A DNA stretch of 64,000 nt from Allobranchiibius huperziae (GTDB taxonomy: Bacteria; Actinomycetota; Actinomycetes; Actinomycetales; Dermatophilaceae): assembly GCF_013410455.1 (NCBI RefSeq), contig NZ_JACCFW010000001.1, positions 2,992,929 through 3,056,928 of the forward strand, read 5' to 3'. The stretch's first letter is position 1, and every line of letters starts with the position of its first letter. Below are positions 44,434 through 52,733 of this stretch, piece by piece. A program made the position numbers and the translations under genes. A model generated the notes under the pieces. The model was given only the letters and a program-made list of their open reading frames with translations, searched no databases and was not told the DNA's origin.

Positions 44434-45486
44434 TCAGGCGGTGCGCCGCCTGCGCAGGAACGGGTCGGTGAGCGCGTCGGTGGTGTACGCGTTGCCGTCG
44501 TCGGAGATGTCGGTGCCGGGCGCCACGATCTCGTCGATCCGGTCCAGCACCTCGGCGCTCAGGTGCACGTCAAGAGAGCTCAGCTGACTGTCGAGCTGCT
44601 CCATCGTGCGCGGCCCGATGATGGCCGACGTGACGCCCGGGTGCTGCATCACGAACGCCAGGGCCAGTTCGATCAGCGTGATCTCGGTCTGCTCTGCGAG
44701 CACCGCGAGGTCCTCGACCGCGTCCAGACGGCGCTGGTTCGCCGGGGTCGACAGGTCGAAGCGCTTGGGCATCATCTTGGTCCGGTTCGTCGTGGGCATC
44801 TCCTGCCCCTTGCGGAACCGCCCGGACAGCCAACCACCGGACAGCGGACTCCACGCGAGCACACCCATCCGGTACTTCTCGGTCACCGGCAACACCTCGC
44901 GCTCGATGCCGCGCGCCAGGATCGAGTACGGCGGCTGCTCGGTCACGAACCGCGACAGCGCGCGGTCGCGTGCGATGACCTGGCCCTCCACGATCCGGTA
45001 CGCCGGGAACGTCGAGGAGCCGAACGCGCGGATCTTGCCCGCCCGCTGCAGGTCGGTCAGAGCCGCGATGGTCTCGTCGTCGTCGGTGCCGGTGTCCGGG
45101 CGGTGCACCTGGTAGAGGTCGATCCAGTCGGTCTGCAGCCGGCGCAGGCTGTTCTCGACCTCCCGCACCATCCAGCGCCGGGAGTTGCCGCGCTGGTTCG
45201 GGTCGCCGCCGGGCGCGCCCATCGCGACGTCCATCGGGCTGTGGAACTTGGTCGCAAGAATGACGTCGTCGCGCCGCCCCTTGAGGGCCTTGCCGACGAT
45301 CGTCTCGGACTCGCCCTGGGAGTAGACGTCGGCGGTGTCGATGAAGTTGATGCCGGAGTCCAGCGCGTGGTGGATGATCCGCGCCGACTCCTCGTGGTCC
45401 TTCTCGCCCCAGGCGCCGAACATCATGGCGCCGAGGCAGAGCGGGGTGACGTGCATACCGGTGTGACCGAGGTTGCGAGTATCCAT
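44434..45486 (-). CDS. Aldo/keto reductase
   Basis: 350 residues from ATG 45486. The AKR barrel shows the catalytic tetrad: Asp and Tyr in FIDTADVYSQGESE, Lys in ILATKFHSPMD, and His in LYQVHRPDTGTDDD. NADPH-binding residues appear near RTMEQLDSQL. The sequence resembles the YajO/Tas-like subgroup that reduces aldehydes. It lies upstream of mscR (61-bp gap) in the same direction, which fits a role in aldehyde detoxification, but the substrate is not known. A nested hairpin lies between it and ispF. Confidence 0.9.
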   Translation of the reverse strand: MDTRNLGHTGMHVTPLCLGAMMFGAWGEKDHEESARIIHHALDSGINFIDTADVYSQGESETIVGKALKGRRDDVILATKFHSPMDVAMGAPGGDPNQRGNSRRWMVREVENSLRRLQTDWIDLYQVHRPDTGTDDDETIAALTDLQRAGKIRAFGSSTFPAYRIVEGQVIARDRALSRFVTEQPPYSILARGIEREVLPVTEKYRMGVLAWSPLSGGWLSGRFRKGQEMPTTNRTKMMPKRFDLSTPANQRRLDAVEDLAVLAEQTEITLIELALAFVMQHPGVTSAIIGPRTMEQLDSQLSSLDVHLSAEVLDRIDEIVAPGTDISDDGNAYTTDALTDPFLRRRRTA

Positions 45487-45508
45487 GTCTCGCAGCGTAG
45501 GCCTGCCC

Positions 45509-45579
45509 CCGAGTGGCATACATATGCGTCGAGTGGCGCACCTCCACGGGTGCACTCGGCACACAGGTATGCCACTCGG
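45509..45579. repeat. Nested inverted repeat between ispF and the aldo/keto reductase
   Basis: Outer arms CCGAGTGGCATAC (45509-45521) and GTATGCCACTCGG (45567-45579) pair perfectly. Inside, CGAGTG..CACC (45530-45542) pairs with GGTGCACTCG (45549-45558) with a 3-nt bulge. It may terminate the carD-ispDF transcript. Next to it, an 18-bp unit starting CTCGGCGGGG occurs at 45575 and again at 45609, the second copy covering the ispF stop. Confidence 0.6.
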
Positions 45580-45618
45580 CGGGGTCAGGCGGCGGGTCCG
45601 GCCACGGGCTCGGCGGGG

Positions 45619-46104
45619 TCAGGCGGTGGGCACGACGAGCGCGGTCGCGATCGCCGCCACGCCGTCGCCTCGCCCGGTGAGGCCGAGGCCGTCGGTCGTC
45701 GTCGCCGCCACGGAGACGGCCGCGCCGCCCAGCGCGTCCGAGAGCGCCTGCTGCGCCTCGAGCCGCCGCGGGCCGATCTTGGGCCGGTTGCCGATGATCT
45801 GCACTGCGACATTGCCGATCTGGAAACCGTTGTCCTGCAGCAGCTCCCGCACCACCCCGAGCAGCACCGCGCCCCGCGCACCCGCGAGCTCCGGGCGGGA
45901 GGTGCCGAAGTGCTGACCGAGGTCTCCGAGGCCGGCGGCGCCGAGCAGCGCGTCGCACATCGCGTGCGCGGCGACGTCGCCGTCGGAGTGCCCTTCGATC
46001 CCGCGCTCCCCCGGCCACTCGAGGCCGGCAAGGTAGAGGGGGCGGTCGTCGTCGGCGTACGGGTGGACGTCGACACCGATGCCGGTACGCGGCAATGGAC
46101 TCAT
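45619..46104 (-). CDS. ispF: 2-C-methyl-D-erythritol 2,4-cyclodiphosphate synthase
   Basis: 161 residues from ATG 46104. The zinc ligands are in [13 protein letters not shown] (DVH) and [20 protein letters not shown]. The CDP-binding region NRPKIGPR and the C-terminal [19 protein letters not shown] complete the family pattern. It makes the cyclodiphosphate of the MEP isoprenoid pathway. Its start overlaps the stop of the ispD fusion gene by 4 bp (ATGA). Confidence 0.95.
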   Translation of the reverse strand: MSPLPRTGIGVDVHPYADDDRPLYLAGLEWPGERGIEGHSDGDVAAHAMCDALLGAAGLGDLGQHFGTSRPELAGARGAVLLGVVRELLQDNGFQIGNVAVQIIGNRPKIGPRRLEAQQALSDALGGAAVSVAATTTDGLGLTGRGDGVAAIATALVVPTA

Positions 46105-47312
46105 CGGGTGATCCTCTCCCCCGAGCTGGGAGCGGCCAGCGCCGCCAGGATCGTGTCGGCGATCCGACCCGGCGAGTGCGCGGCGGTGTCGATCCGCAGG
46201 TCGGGCTGCCACGGGTGGTACTCCCGCTCCTGGATCTGCTCCCAGCTGGGCTGCGGCATGCCCTCGATGTCGCCCACCCGGGTGGACGCACGCCGGCGGT
46301 GCTCGTCCTGGTCGCTGCAGAACAACTCGACCTCCAGCAGGCGGACGCCACGACCGGCCGCCAGGTCGCGCCACGCGTCGCGGGCGTACGGCACGCCGTT
46401 GACCATGTCGGCGACCACGGTCATCCCCAGATCCAGATGATGGGCTGCCAGCTCGTAGGACACCCGGTAGCCCACCTCGCCGACCGGGTGCTGCTCCAGG
46501 CCACTGTCGACGACGGCCTGCTCGATGACGTCGACTCGCAGATGGGTCAACGCCTTTCGCGCCGCCAGTGCCCGCGCCGTGGTGGTCTTGCCGACCCCAG
46601 GAAGTCCGCCGAGCACGATGAGCGTCGCTCCGTCCGGCGGTCGCAGGCGGCTCGCGGCGTTCTGCAGATCTGCCGCGGTGGTGATCTTCTCGGCCAGAGG
46701 ATCGCCCTCGATGACCAGCACCCGCCCACCGGAGCGCTCGACCATGGCGGCGTCGTCGGTGGCGGCGGACCCACCGCTGTGGGCCCGCTGCAGCGCGTCC
46801 CGGGTGAAACCCTGCGGGGTCTGTACGGCGCGCAGCCCGTCCCGGTCGGGGGTGGCGGTGACCAGACCCGCGTCGTCGACCTGCTTGACGGTGTCGTGCA
46901 CGGCCAGACCGGGCACGACCGCGTCGTACCCCTCGCGGACCGCGCTCGCGACCCGGTCGAACAGGGCGGTCGGCGCGAGCGCACGCGCCGCGTCGTGCAC
47001 CAGGACGACGTCGATGCCCGGCCCGAGGGCGCCCAGACCGGCCGCCACCGAGTCGGTGCGTTGGGCGCCGCCGGCCACCACCACGGCATCCGGGACGAGC
47101 GCCCGGAACTGCTCCAGATCAGGGGCGGGAGCGACCACGACCAGTTGCCGCAGACCTCGTACGCCGCGGGCCGCACGTGCGGCGTGCACGACGAGGGGTT
47201 GACCGGCCAGCGGCACCAACGCCTTCGGCATACCGGCGCCGAGGCGGGTGCCGAGCCCGGCGGCCACGACGACGACGCCCACCTCAGCGGAACTGGGGTG
47301 GGCGTCGTTCAC
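46101..47312 (-). CDS. ispD: IspD cytidylyltransferase fused to a P-loop kinase
   Basis: 403 residues where IspD alone has about 230. Residues 11-225 are Isp[21 protein letters not shown] (Arg23, Lys30), [22 protein letters not shown] and [14 protein letters not shown], so the CTP plus MEP reaction should be intact. Residues 229-400 are a second domain with Walker [11 protein letters not shown] (235-244), then [13 protein letters not shown] and [17 protein letters not shown] and REYHPW, like the AAA_33 predicted kinases. The join is continuous without stop. GTG 47312 starts it; GTG 47282 would be the alternative. It lies 14 bp after carD and is coupled to ispF. The kinase substrate is unknown. 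Confidence 0.88.
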   Translation of the reverse strand: MNDAHPSSAEVGVVVVAAGLGTRLGAGMPKALVPLAGQPLVVHAARAARGVRGLRQLVVVAPAPDLEQFRALVPDAVVVAGGAQRTDSVAAGLGALGPGIDVVLVHDAARALAPTALFDRVASAVREGYDAVVPGLAVHDTVKQVDDAGLVTATPDRDGLRAVQTPQGFTRDALQRAHSGGSAATDDAAMVERSGGRVLVIEGDPLAEKITTAADLQNAASRLRPPDGATLIVLGGLPGVGKTTTARALAARKALTHLRVDVIEQAVVDSGLEQHPVGEVGYRVSYELAAHHLDLGMTVVADMVNGVPYARDAWRDLAAGRGVRLLEVELFCSDQDEHRRRASTRVGDIEGMPQPSWEQIQEREYHPWQPDLRIDTAAHSPGRIADTILAALAAPSSGERITR

Positions 47313-47326
47313 GTGCGGTTCGGACG

Positions 47327-47809
47327 TCAGGAGGCGAGCACCTCATCGAGCGTGGCCTCGGCCTTGTCCTCGTTGGTGTGCTCGGCCAGTGCCAGCTCCG
47401 AGACGAGGATCTGGCGCGCCTTGGCCAGCATCCGCTTCTCGCCGGCGGACAGGCCGCGGTCCTGGTTGCGGCGCCACAGGTCACGCACGACCTCGGACAC
47501 CTTGATGACATCGCCCGAGGCGAGCTTCTCCAAGTTGGCCTTGTAACGACGCGACCAGTTGGTCGGCTCCTCGGTGTGCTCGGCGCGCAGCACCTCGAAC
47601 ACCTTGTCCAGGCCTTCCTTGCCGACGACGTCACGGACGCCGACCAGGTCGCAGTTCTCTGCGGGTACCTCGATGGTCAGATCGCCTTGGGCGACCTTCA
47701 GCTTGAGGTAGAGCTTCTCCTCACCTTTGATCGTTCGTTTGTTGATCTCTTCGATGAGAGCCGCACCGTGATGCGGGTATACGACCGTCTCGCCGACCTT
47801 GAAAGCCAT
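47327..47809 (-). CDS. carD: CarD-family transcription regulator
   Basis: 160 residues, the normal length. The N-terminal RNA-polymerase-interacting Tudor-like domain is [20 protein letters not shown] followed by [20 protein letters not shown]. The helical DNA-binding C-terminus contains [20 protein letters not shown], with the conserved Trp that wedges into the minor groove. CarD stabilises open promoter complexes at rRNA and other promoters. It heads the conserved run with ispD and ispF. Confidence 0.95.
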   Translation of the reverse strand: MAFKVGETVVYPHHGAALIEEINKRTIKGEEKLYLKLKVAQGDLTIEVPAENCDLVGVRDVVGKEGLDKVFEVLRAEHTEEPTNWSRRYKANLEKLASGDVIKVSEVVRDLWRRNQDRGLSAGEKRMLAKARQILVSELALAEHTNEDKAEATLDEVLAS

Positions 47810-48019
47810 CTGTTGTTAGCCCCTTTCGCGACCTCCAGAATACCACGGCCGAACGGGCCCTCAGAAACGTTTCCGCAGGTCAGAGGGCATGCCGGCGATC
47901 CACAGGCCATAAATCGACCCTTGACAGATCGGCGTCTGTCGTGCACGCGCGCGGTCATCCGGTGTCCGTCGCGCAACCGGCTAGCGCCCCTGTCCGGCCG
48001 AGCCGGTAGTCTCAGCGCC

Positions 48020-48499
48020 GTGACGCGACGACTTCGAGCCGGCAGGTCCGCACTGGGCGCCCTCGGGCTGGCGACCTCGGTGTCGCTGCTCAGTGGCTGC
48101 ATGTACCTGTCACCCACGCAGACCGATGTCAGCTACAACGGGAGCAACGGTACGAACGCGACCGTGGGCGACCTGACGCTCTCCGGTGTGCTCATCTCGG
48201 CCTCGAGCAAGGGCGCCCCCGGCACCATGCAGGGGATGGTGACCAACAACAGCGACAGCGCGATCGCGGTCACCGTCGCCGTGGGCGGCTCCCAGGCGAA
48301 GCTGTCCGTGCCCGCCGACACCGCGGTGCGGCTGGACGGTCAGCCCTCCGGCAACTCCACCAGCACCGTCAGCGCCGTCAAGGTCGCCTCGACTCCGGTG
48401 GCCCCGGGCGCGAAGACCACCGTCATCTTCGCCACGGCCAGCAGCGGTCAGTCGCCCGTGGTCGTGCCGGTGCTGCTGCCCGGCCAGGCCTACAACTAG
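48020..48499 (+). CDS. Lipoprotein of unknown function
   Basis: 159 residues from GTG 48020. The signal has Arg-Arg-Leu-Arg and a lipobox LLSGC with Cys27. The mature part is Ser/Thr/Val-rich and looks like one beta-sandwich domain: NATVGDLTLSGVLISASSKG, GMVTNNSDSAIAVTVAVGG and VAPGAKTTVIFATASSG. This is the pattern of actinobacterial DUF461/PCu(A)C-adjacent exported proteins, but there is no Met/His copper motif, so function stays unknown. It converges on regX3 over a short terminator. Confidence 0.75.
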   Translation: MTRRLRAGRSALGALGLATSVSLLSGCMYLSPTQTDVSYNGSNGTNATVGDLTLSGVLISASSKGAPGTMQGMVTNNSDSAIAVTVAVGGSQAKLSVPADTAVRLDGQPSGNSTSTVSAVKVASTPVAPGAKTTVIFATASSGQSPVVVPVLLPGQAYN

Positions 48500-48510
48500 C
48501 CCATCGGCCA

Positions 48511-48529
48511 CGGCCGCCTGGGGCGGCCG
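48511..48529. terminator. Short hairpin between convergent genes
   Basis: 8-bp GC arms CGGCCGCC (48511-48518) and GGCGGCCG (48522-48529) with a 3-nt loop, in the 31-bp gap between the lipoprotein and regX3 stops. Confidence 0.5.
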
Positions 48530-48530
48530 C

Positions 48531-49217
48531 TCAGTCCGTCGTCTCGAACTTGTAGCCCAGCCCTCGCACCGTGAGGATGAAACGCGGGTTCGCCGGGTCC
48601 GGCTCGAGCTTCGCCCGCAGCCGCTTGATGTGCACGTCCAGCGTCTTGGTGTCGCCGACATAGTCGCTGCCCCACACCCGGTCGATGAGCTGACCGCGGG
48701 TGAGCACCCGGCCGGTATTGCGCAGCAGCATCTCCAGCAACTCGAACTCCTTGAGCGGCAACGCGATCGCCGCGCCGTCGACGCTGACCGTGTGCCGGTC
48801 GACATCCATCCGCACCGGGCCGGCCGACAGCGTGGGGGCCATCAGCTCCTCCGGTTCCTGGCGTCGCCGGATGACCGCCTTGACCCGTGCGAGCAGCTCC
48901 CGTGAGGAGTAGGGCTTGGTGACGTAGTCGTCGGCGCCGATCTCCAGCCCGACCACCTTGTCGACCTCGCTGTCCTTGGCGGTGAGCATGATCACCGGCA
49001 CGTTGGAGCGCTGCCGCAGGGCGCGGCATACGTCGATCCCGGACAGTCCCGGCAGCATCAGATCCAAGAGCACGAGGTCGGCCCCGTTGCGGTCGAACTC
49101 TGTCAGCGCATCCGGCCCCGTCTCGGCCAGCCCGACGTCGTACCCCTCCTTGCGCAGCAGGTAGGACAGCGGATCGGAGATGGACTCCTCGTCCTCGACG
49201 ACCAGGATGCGAGTCAT
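48531..49217 (-). CDS. regX3: Response regulator RegX3 (phosphate control)
   Basis: 228 residues. OmpR/PhoB type: receiver with acidic Glu8-Asp9, phosphoacceptor Asp52 (LVLLD), Thr79 and Lys101 (YVTKPY). The winged-helix effector domain holds LPLKEFELLEMLLRNTGRVL and TKTLDVHIKRLRAKLE. Its ATG overlaps the senX3 stop (ATGA). The position beside phoU, gpmA and mshA is that of mycobacterial regX3. It should activate phosphate-starvation genes when phosphorylated. Confidence 0.93.
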   Translation of the reverse strand: MTRILVVEDEESISDPLSYLLRKEGYDVGLAETGPDALTEFDRNGADLVLLDLMLPGLSGIDVCRALRQRSNVPVIMLTAKDSEVDKVVGLEIGADDYVTKPYSSRELLARVKAVIRRRQEPEELMAPTLSAGPVRMDVDRHTVSVDGAAIALPLKEFELLEMLLRNTGRVLTRGQLIDRVWGSDYVGDTKTLDVHIKRLRAKLEPDPANPRFILTVRGLGYKFETTD

Positions 49218-50494
49218 GAAGTGGCCTTTCCAGGGACGGTGGGTGAGGCGTGTGACGGCAGGCGGTCGATCGACCGACCGCCGGGGTCCGGCGCGTCCTC
49301 GAGAGCGGGCGGGACGGGCAGGTGGAGCGTGAACGTCGAGCCCTGACCCTCCTCGGACCAGACCGACACCTCGCCGCCGTGTCCGGCGACGACGTGCTTG
49401 ACGATGGCCAGCCCGAGTCCGGTGCCGCCGGTACGCCGCGAGCGCGCGGGGTCCACCCGGTAGAACCGCTCGAAGATGCGCTCCTGGTCCACGGGCGAGA
49501 TCCCGGTGCCCTGATCGGTGACCGCCACCGAGGCTAGAGCCCCTTGACGACGCACCGTGAGCGCGACGCGGGTGCCCGGGTCGGAGTAGTGGATGGCGTT
49601 CTCGAGCAGGTTGCGGATCGCGGTCGTGAGCAGCGCCGGGTCGCCGAAGATGCGCACGTCGGTGCCGGTCGGGCTCGCCTGGATCAGCTCGATCCGCTTG
49701 TCCTCGGCAAGCAGCCGCACATGATCGACCGCCTCGCGCGCGCACGCCACGACGTCGACCGGCACGGGCTCGTCGAACGTGTCGGACACCTGCAGCCGGG
49801 ACAGCTCCACGATCTCCTGCACGAGCCGGGTGAGACGGGCGGTCTCGGCGTGCATCCTGCCGGCGAAGCGGCGTACGGCCTCCGGGTCGTCGGACGCGCC
49901 CTCGACGGCCTCGGCCAGCAGGGACAGCCCGCCGACCGGCGTCTTCAGCTCGTGACTGACGTTGACGACGAAGTCGCGCCGGGTCTCCTCGACGCGCCGG
50001 GAGTAGGTCAGGTCCTCCACCAGGGCGATGACGTGCTCGGCGCCGAGTCGCGCCACCTGGATGCGCAGGGCCAGGGTGCCGGGACCGACGGGTCCGCGTG
50101 CGACGTCGAGCTCGACCTCCCGGGTGTCGCCGTCGCGGCGCACGGCCCGGACCAGGTCGAGGATCTCCGGGTGCGCGAGCTCGCTGCGGCGCACCAGTCC
50201 GAGCGCGTCAGCACGCGGCGACGCACGCTCGACCCGATCGGAGGCGTCGACCACGATCGACATGCCCGGCAGCGCCTGGATGACCTCGATGACCTGGGGC
50301 GACAGGCTCGTGGGTCTCGTGCTCGTGGCGGTCTGCGTGGTCGCGGCACGCCGTCGCCATCCCGCGGCGGCGACACCGAGGAGGAGGCCGACGACCAGAG
50401 CGGCAGCCAGACCGAGCACGACGTACACGCGGGTTAGCGTACGCAGCGAACGGAGCGCGGATGACGCGTCGGCTCGCGTCTGCCTGGTGTTCAC
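49214..50494 (-). CDS. senX3: Sensor histidine kinase SenX3
   Basis: 426 residues from GTG 50494; one N-terminal helix (about 24-45), a PAS-like segment (about 65-165), HisKA with His181 (VVNVSHELKTPVGGL) and an ATPase domain (LLENAIHYSDPG, ERIFERFYRVDPARSRRTGG). It would phosphorylate RegX3 when phosphate is low, under PhoU control. The start is uncertain: the candidate PHO box overlaps GTG 50494, and GTG 50428 (VYVVLGLAAALVVG) would give a protein that begins with the helix like mycobacterial SenX3. Confidence 0.92.
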   Translation of the reverse strand: MNTRQTRADASSALRSLRTLTRVYVVLGLAAALVVGLLLGVAAAGWRRRAATTQTATSTRPTSLSPQVIEVIQALPGMSIVVDASDRVERASPRADALGLVRRSELAHPEILDLVRAVRRDGDTREVELDVARGPVGPGTLALRIQVARLGAEHVIALVEDLTYSRRVEETRRDFVVNVSHELKTPVGGLSLLAEAVEGASDDPEAVRRFAGRMHAETARLTRLVQEIVELSRLQVSDTFDEPVPVDVVACAREAVDHVRLLAEDKRIELIQASPTGTDVRIFGDPALLTTAIRNLLENAIHYSDPGTRVALTVRRQGALASVAVTDQGTGISPVDQERIFERFYRVDPARSRRTGGTGLGLAIVKHVVAGHGGEVSVWSEEGQGSTFTLHLPVPPALEDAPDPGGRSIDRLPSHASPTVPGKATS

Positions 50495-50517
50495 CTGCGA
50501 GCCTGATCCCGTTCACC
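50489..50517. promoter_or_regulatory. Candidate PHO/RegX3 box
   Basis: Two exact GTTCACC units at 50489 and 50511, starts 22 bp apart, i.e. two 11-bp helical turns with a degenerate unit between. Direct GTTCACC repeats in 11-nt register are the known actinobacterial PHO-box form. It lies in the senX3-phoU divergent region. Confidence 0.5.
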
Positions 50518-50570
50518 GACCGATGTCAGCCTCTGGGCGACCCGCCCGGCAAGCCGAGGACAATGAGCGC

Positions 50571-51224
50571 ATGCGCGACGCCTTTCACGAAGACCTGGAC
50601 AAGATCTCCGACGACCTGGTCGAGATGACCCGACTCGTCGGCATCGCGATGACCAGGGCTACCGACGCACTGCTCCAGGCGGATCTGTCGCTGGCCGAGA
50701 GTGTCATCGCGGCCGACGACGACATCGATCAGCTGCGCCGGCAGGTCGACGACCACGCCATCGACCTGCTCGCCCGCCAGCAGCCGGTCGCCACGGACCT
50801 GCGGATGGTCGTGACGGCCATGCACATGGCCTCCGACATCGAGCGGATGGGCGACCTGGCCCGGCACATCGCCAAGGTGGCGCGGATGCGCTACCCCGAG
50901 CATGGCGTGCCCGACGAGCTGCGTGAGGTCATCACCGACATGGAGAAGACCGCCGCGCACCTGGCTGCGAAGACCGGTGAGGCGATCGCCCACAAGGACG
51001 CGCTGGCCGCCGTCGAGATCGAGAAGGACGACGACGCGCTGGACCAGCTGCACCGCAAGGTGTTCGCCACGCTGGTCGACCACAGCTGGGCGCACGGCAC
51101 CGAAGCGGCTGTCGACGCGACGCTGATCAGCCGTTACTACGAGCGGTTCGGCGACCACGCCGTCGCCGTGGCGGCCCGCATCGTCTACCTGGTGACCGGC
51201 CGGTACGCCGACCAGCAGAGCTGA
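50571..51224 (+). CDS. phoU: Phosphate signalling protein PhoU
   Basis: 217 residues from ATG 50571; an in-frame ATG at 50523 is possible. Two tandem three-helix bundles, each with an acidic metal motif: VTAMHMASDIERMGDLARHI and LISRYYERFGDHAVAVAARI (the E-R-x-x-D/G-D-x-x pattern). It dampens SenX3-RegX3 signalling when phosphate is plentiful. It is divergent from senX3 with a candidate PHO box between. Confidence 0.93.
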   Translation: MRDAFHEDLDKISDDLVEMTRLVGIAMTRATDALLQADLSLAESVIAADDDIDQLRRQVDDHAIDLLARQQPVATDLRMVVTAMHMASDIERMGDLARHIAKVARMRYPEHGVPDELREVITDMEKTAAHLAAKTGEAIAHKDALAAVEIEKDDDALDQLHRKVFATLVDHSWAHGTEAAVDATLISRYYERFGDHAVAVAARIVYLVTGRYADQQS

Positions 51225-51253
51225 CACTCCCCGCCGCCTGCCCGGCGACGCAC

Positions 51254-51319
51254 GTTGACGTCGTTCGCGACGGTTGACGGCGTTCCAACGCCGTCAATGA
51301 ATGCGAACGCCGTCAGGGT
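51254..51319 (+). repeat. 66-bp nested palindromic repeat, copy 1
   Basis: Outer arms GACGtCGTTCGC and GCGAACGcCGTC enclose an inner dyad TTGACGGCGTTC/CAACGCCGTCAA with one central mismatch. Same orientation and about five differences from copy 2 at 52652-52717. It sits directly after phoU. Confidence 0.75.
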
Positions 51320-51339
51320 GGGGTCGCGTCGGACCGCCT

Positions 51340-52590
51340 TCACCCGGAGGTGAATCCCGACCACAGCAGTGGATCGGTGTCGCCCCTCGCCCGACGGGCG
51401 AACCGGCCACGGGTGGCGGGCGGATCGGCGATCTCGTCCCACCCGTCCATCGTGTACTCCCCGCCGTCGACCCACATCACCGCGAAGTGCTCGGTGGTCG
51501 GACGCAGCTCGGGCGGAACCGTCGACAGCCACCGCTCCGGGTCGACGTGCACTTCGTCCGGGGTGTGGGCGTGGGCGCGCCACAACCTCGCCCGGGTCGG
51601 CGAGAGACCGACCCCCGACCACCGCAGCGCTTCATCGGCGCTGAAGCCGTAGTAGATCCACCACCTGCCCTGCTCGGCGATCGCCGGGTCCTCGAACGTG
51701 CGCGCCTCTTCGGGCAGCAGGTCCGGGTCCATGCTCAGAAGATCGAAGGTGTCCTGTGCGTCGAAGCCGGCGTCGCGCCATACGCGCGCCCGCGAGAGAC
51801 CTACGTCCCGGACCTGCGGGGCGTCCTCGGGCGTGAATCCCGCGTCCAGGATCGCCCGTAATTGCTCCATCGGTTCCTCGCTCCACTCGGCAGCGAGCTC
51901 GGGGTCCTCAGGAAGCCGGAGTGTCCGCCACCGCCGTATGAAGTCGATGAGCTCATCGCCGGTGCGATCCGTCTGCTCCGACCACTCCGCTACCTCCGCC
52001 GCCGTCCATCCCGTGTCGACCTGCACCCGGTCGCAGTCCGCGGGCGGGTAACCCAGGTCGATGAGTCGATCGACGACGTCGGGGTCGAGACCAGCACGGT
52101 CAGCATCGCCGGCACGTTCCGACCACTGCCCGATGAGTCCGCGCTCGCGGGGTGCGATCGCGGCCAGGGCGGTCGCCTCGTCCCACCGCAGCACGCGGCG
52201 GCCGGCGGTCGCCATTGCGGGTATCTCGTCGGGACCGAGACGGTCGTCGAGCTGGTCGAAGATCAGTCGAAGGGCCCGCTCGACCGACACCGACGGCCAG
52301 GGTGACTGCAGCAGCCAGGTGCGGTTCGCAGGTGGCGGGGGTGCACCGGCGGACTGCGCCCATCCGGAGCGATCCTGGTCGGGCCATGAGTCGCCGTCCG
52401 TCTCCGACGGTACCCAGGTGCGCAGGTGTCCGGGCCAGACAGCGGGCATCAGGTGGTAGAGGGGAGCGGGCTCGAGCCGGGTCCAACCGTGGGCGGTCAG
52501 CCACGCGACCGTCCTGTCGGCAGCCGGTTCGTGACGACCCCAGGGATCGACACCCCATACGTCGTCGCCGAGCTCATCCCCTGTCCCCAT
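51340..52590 (-). CDS. Orphan protein with repeated helical motifs, bracketed by repeats
   Basis: 416 residues from ATG 52590, no signal peptide or membrane helix, rich in Trp, Asp and Glu. From about residue 175 it shows short recurring helices: GWTAAEVAEWSEQ, GFTPEDAPQVRDVGLS, RVWRDAGFDAQDTFDLLS, GFSADEALRWSGVGLSP. Each has a G-F/W-x-x-x-(D/E)-A core, so a solenoid of small helical repeats is likely. The C-terminus (FAVMWVDGGEYTMDGW..) is different. I do not recognise a family. Two direct copies of a 66-bp palindromic repeat lie just outside its ends (51254 and 52651), and it interrupts the otherwise conserved phoU/senX3-gpmA neighbourhood. Confidence 0.72.
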   Translation of the reverse strand: MGTGDELGDDVWGVDPWGRHEPAADRTVAWLTAHGWTRLEPAPLYHLMPAVWPGHLRTWVPSETDGDSWPDQDRSGWAQSAGAPPPPANRTWLLQSPWPSVSVERALRLIFDQLDDRLGPDEIPAMATAGRRVLRWDEATALAAIAPRERGLIGQWSERAGDADRAGLDPDVVDRLIDLGYPPADCDRVQVDTGWTAAEVAEWSEQTDRTGDELIDFIRRWRTLRLPEDPELAAEWSEEPMEQLRAILDAGFTPEDAPQVRDVGLSRARVWRDAGFDAQDTFDLLSMDPDLLPEEARTFEDPAIAEQGRWWIYYGFSADEALRWSGVGLSPTRARLWRAHAHTPDEVHVDPERWLSTVPPELRPTTEHFAVMWVDGGEYTMDGWDEIADPPATRGRFARRARGDTDPLLWSGFTSG

Positions 52591-52650
52591 GGCGACATCC
52601 TGCACCGGCGCGGGGTGCTTGCGGCGCGGAATGCGCGCACCGTCGCAGCA

Positions 52651-52717
52651 CCCTGACGGCGTTCGCGACGGTTGACGGCGTTCGAACGCCGTCAATGGAT
52701 GCGAACGCCGTCAGGGT
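52651..52717 (+). repeat. 66-bp nested palindromic repeat, copy 2
   Basis: Outer arms CCCTGACGGCGTTCGC (52651-52666) and GCGAACGCCGTCAGGG (52701-52716) are perfect. The inner 24-bp palindrome (52672-52695), TTGACGGCGTTC plus its mirror, is also perfect. It is a hairpin inside a hairpin, between the orphan gene and gpmA. Confidence 0.8.
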
Positions 52718-52733
52718 CGGTCCCGGCCGGCGT

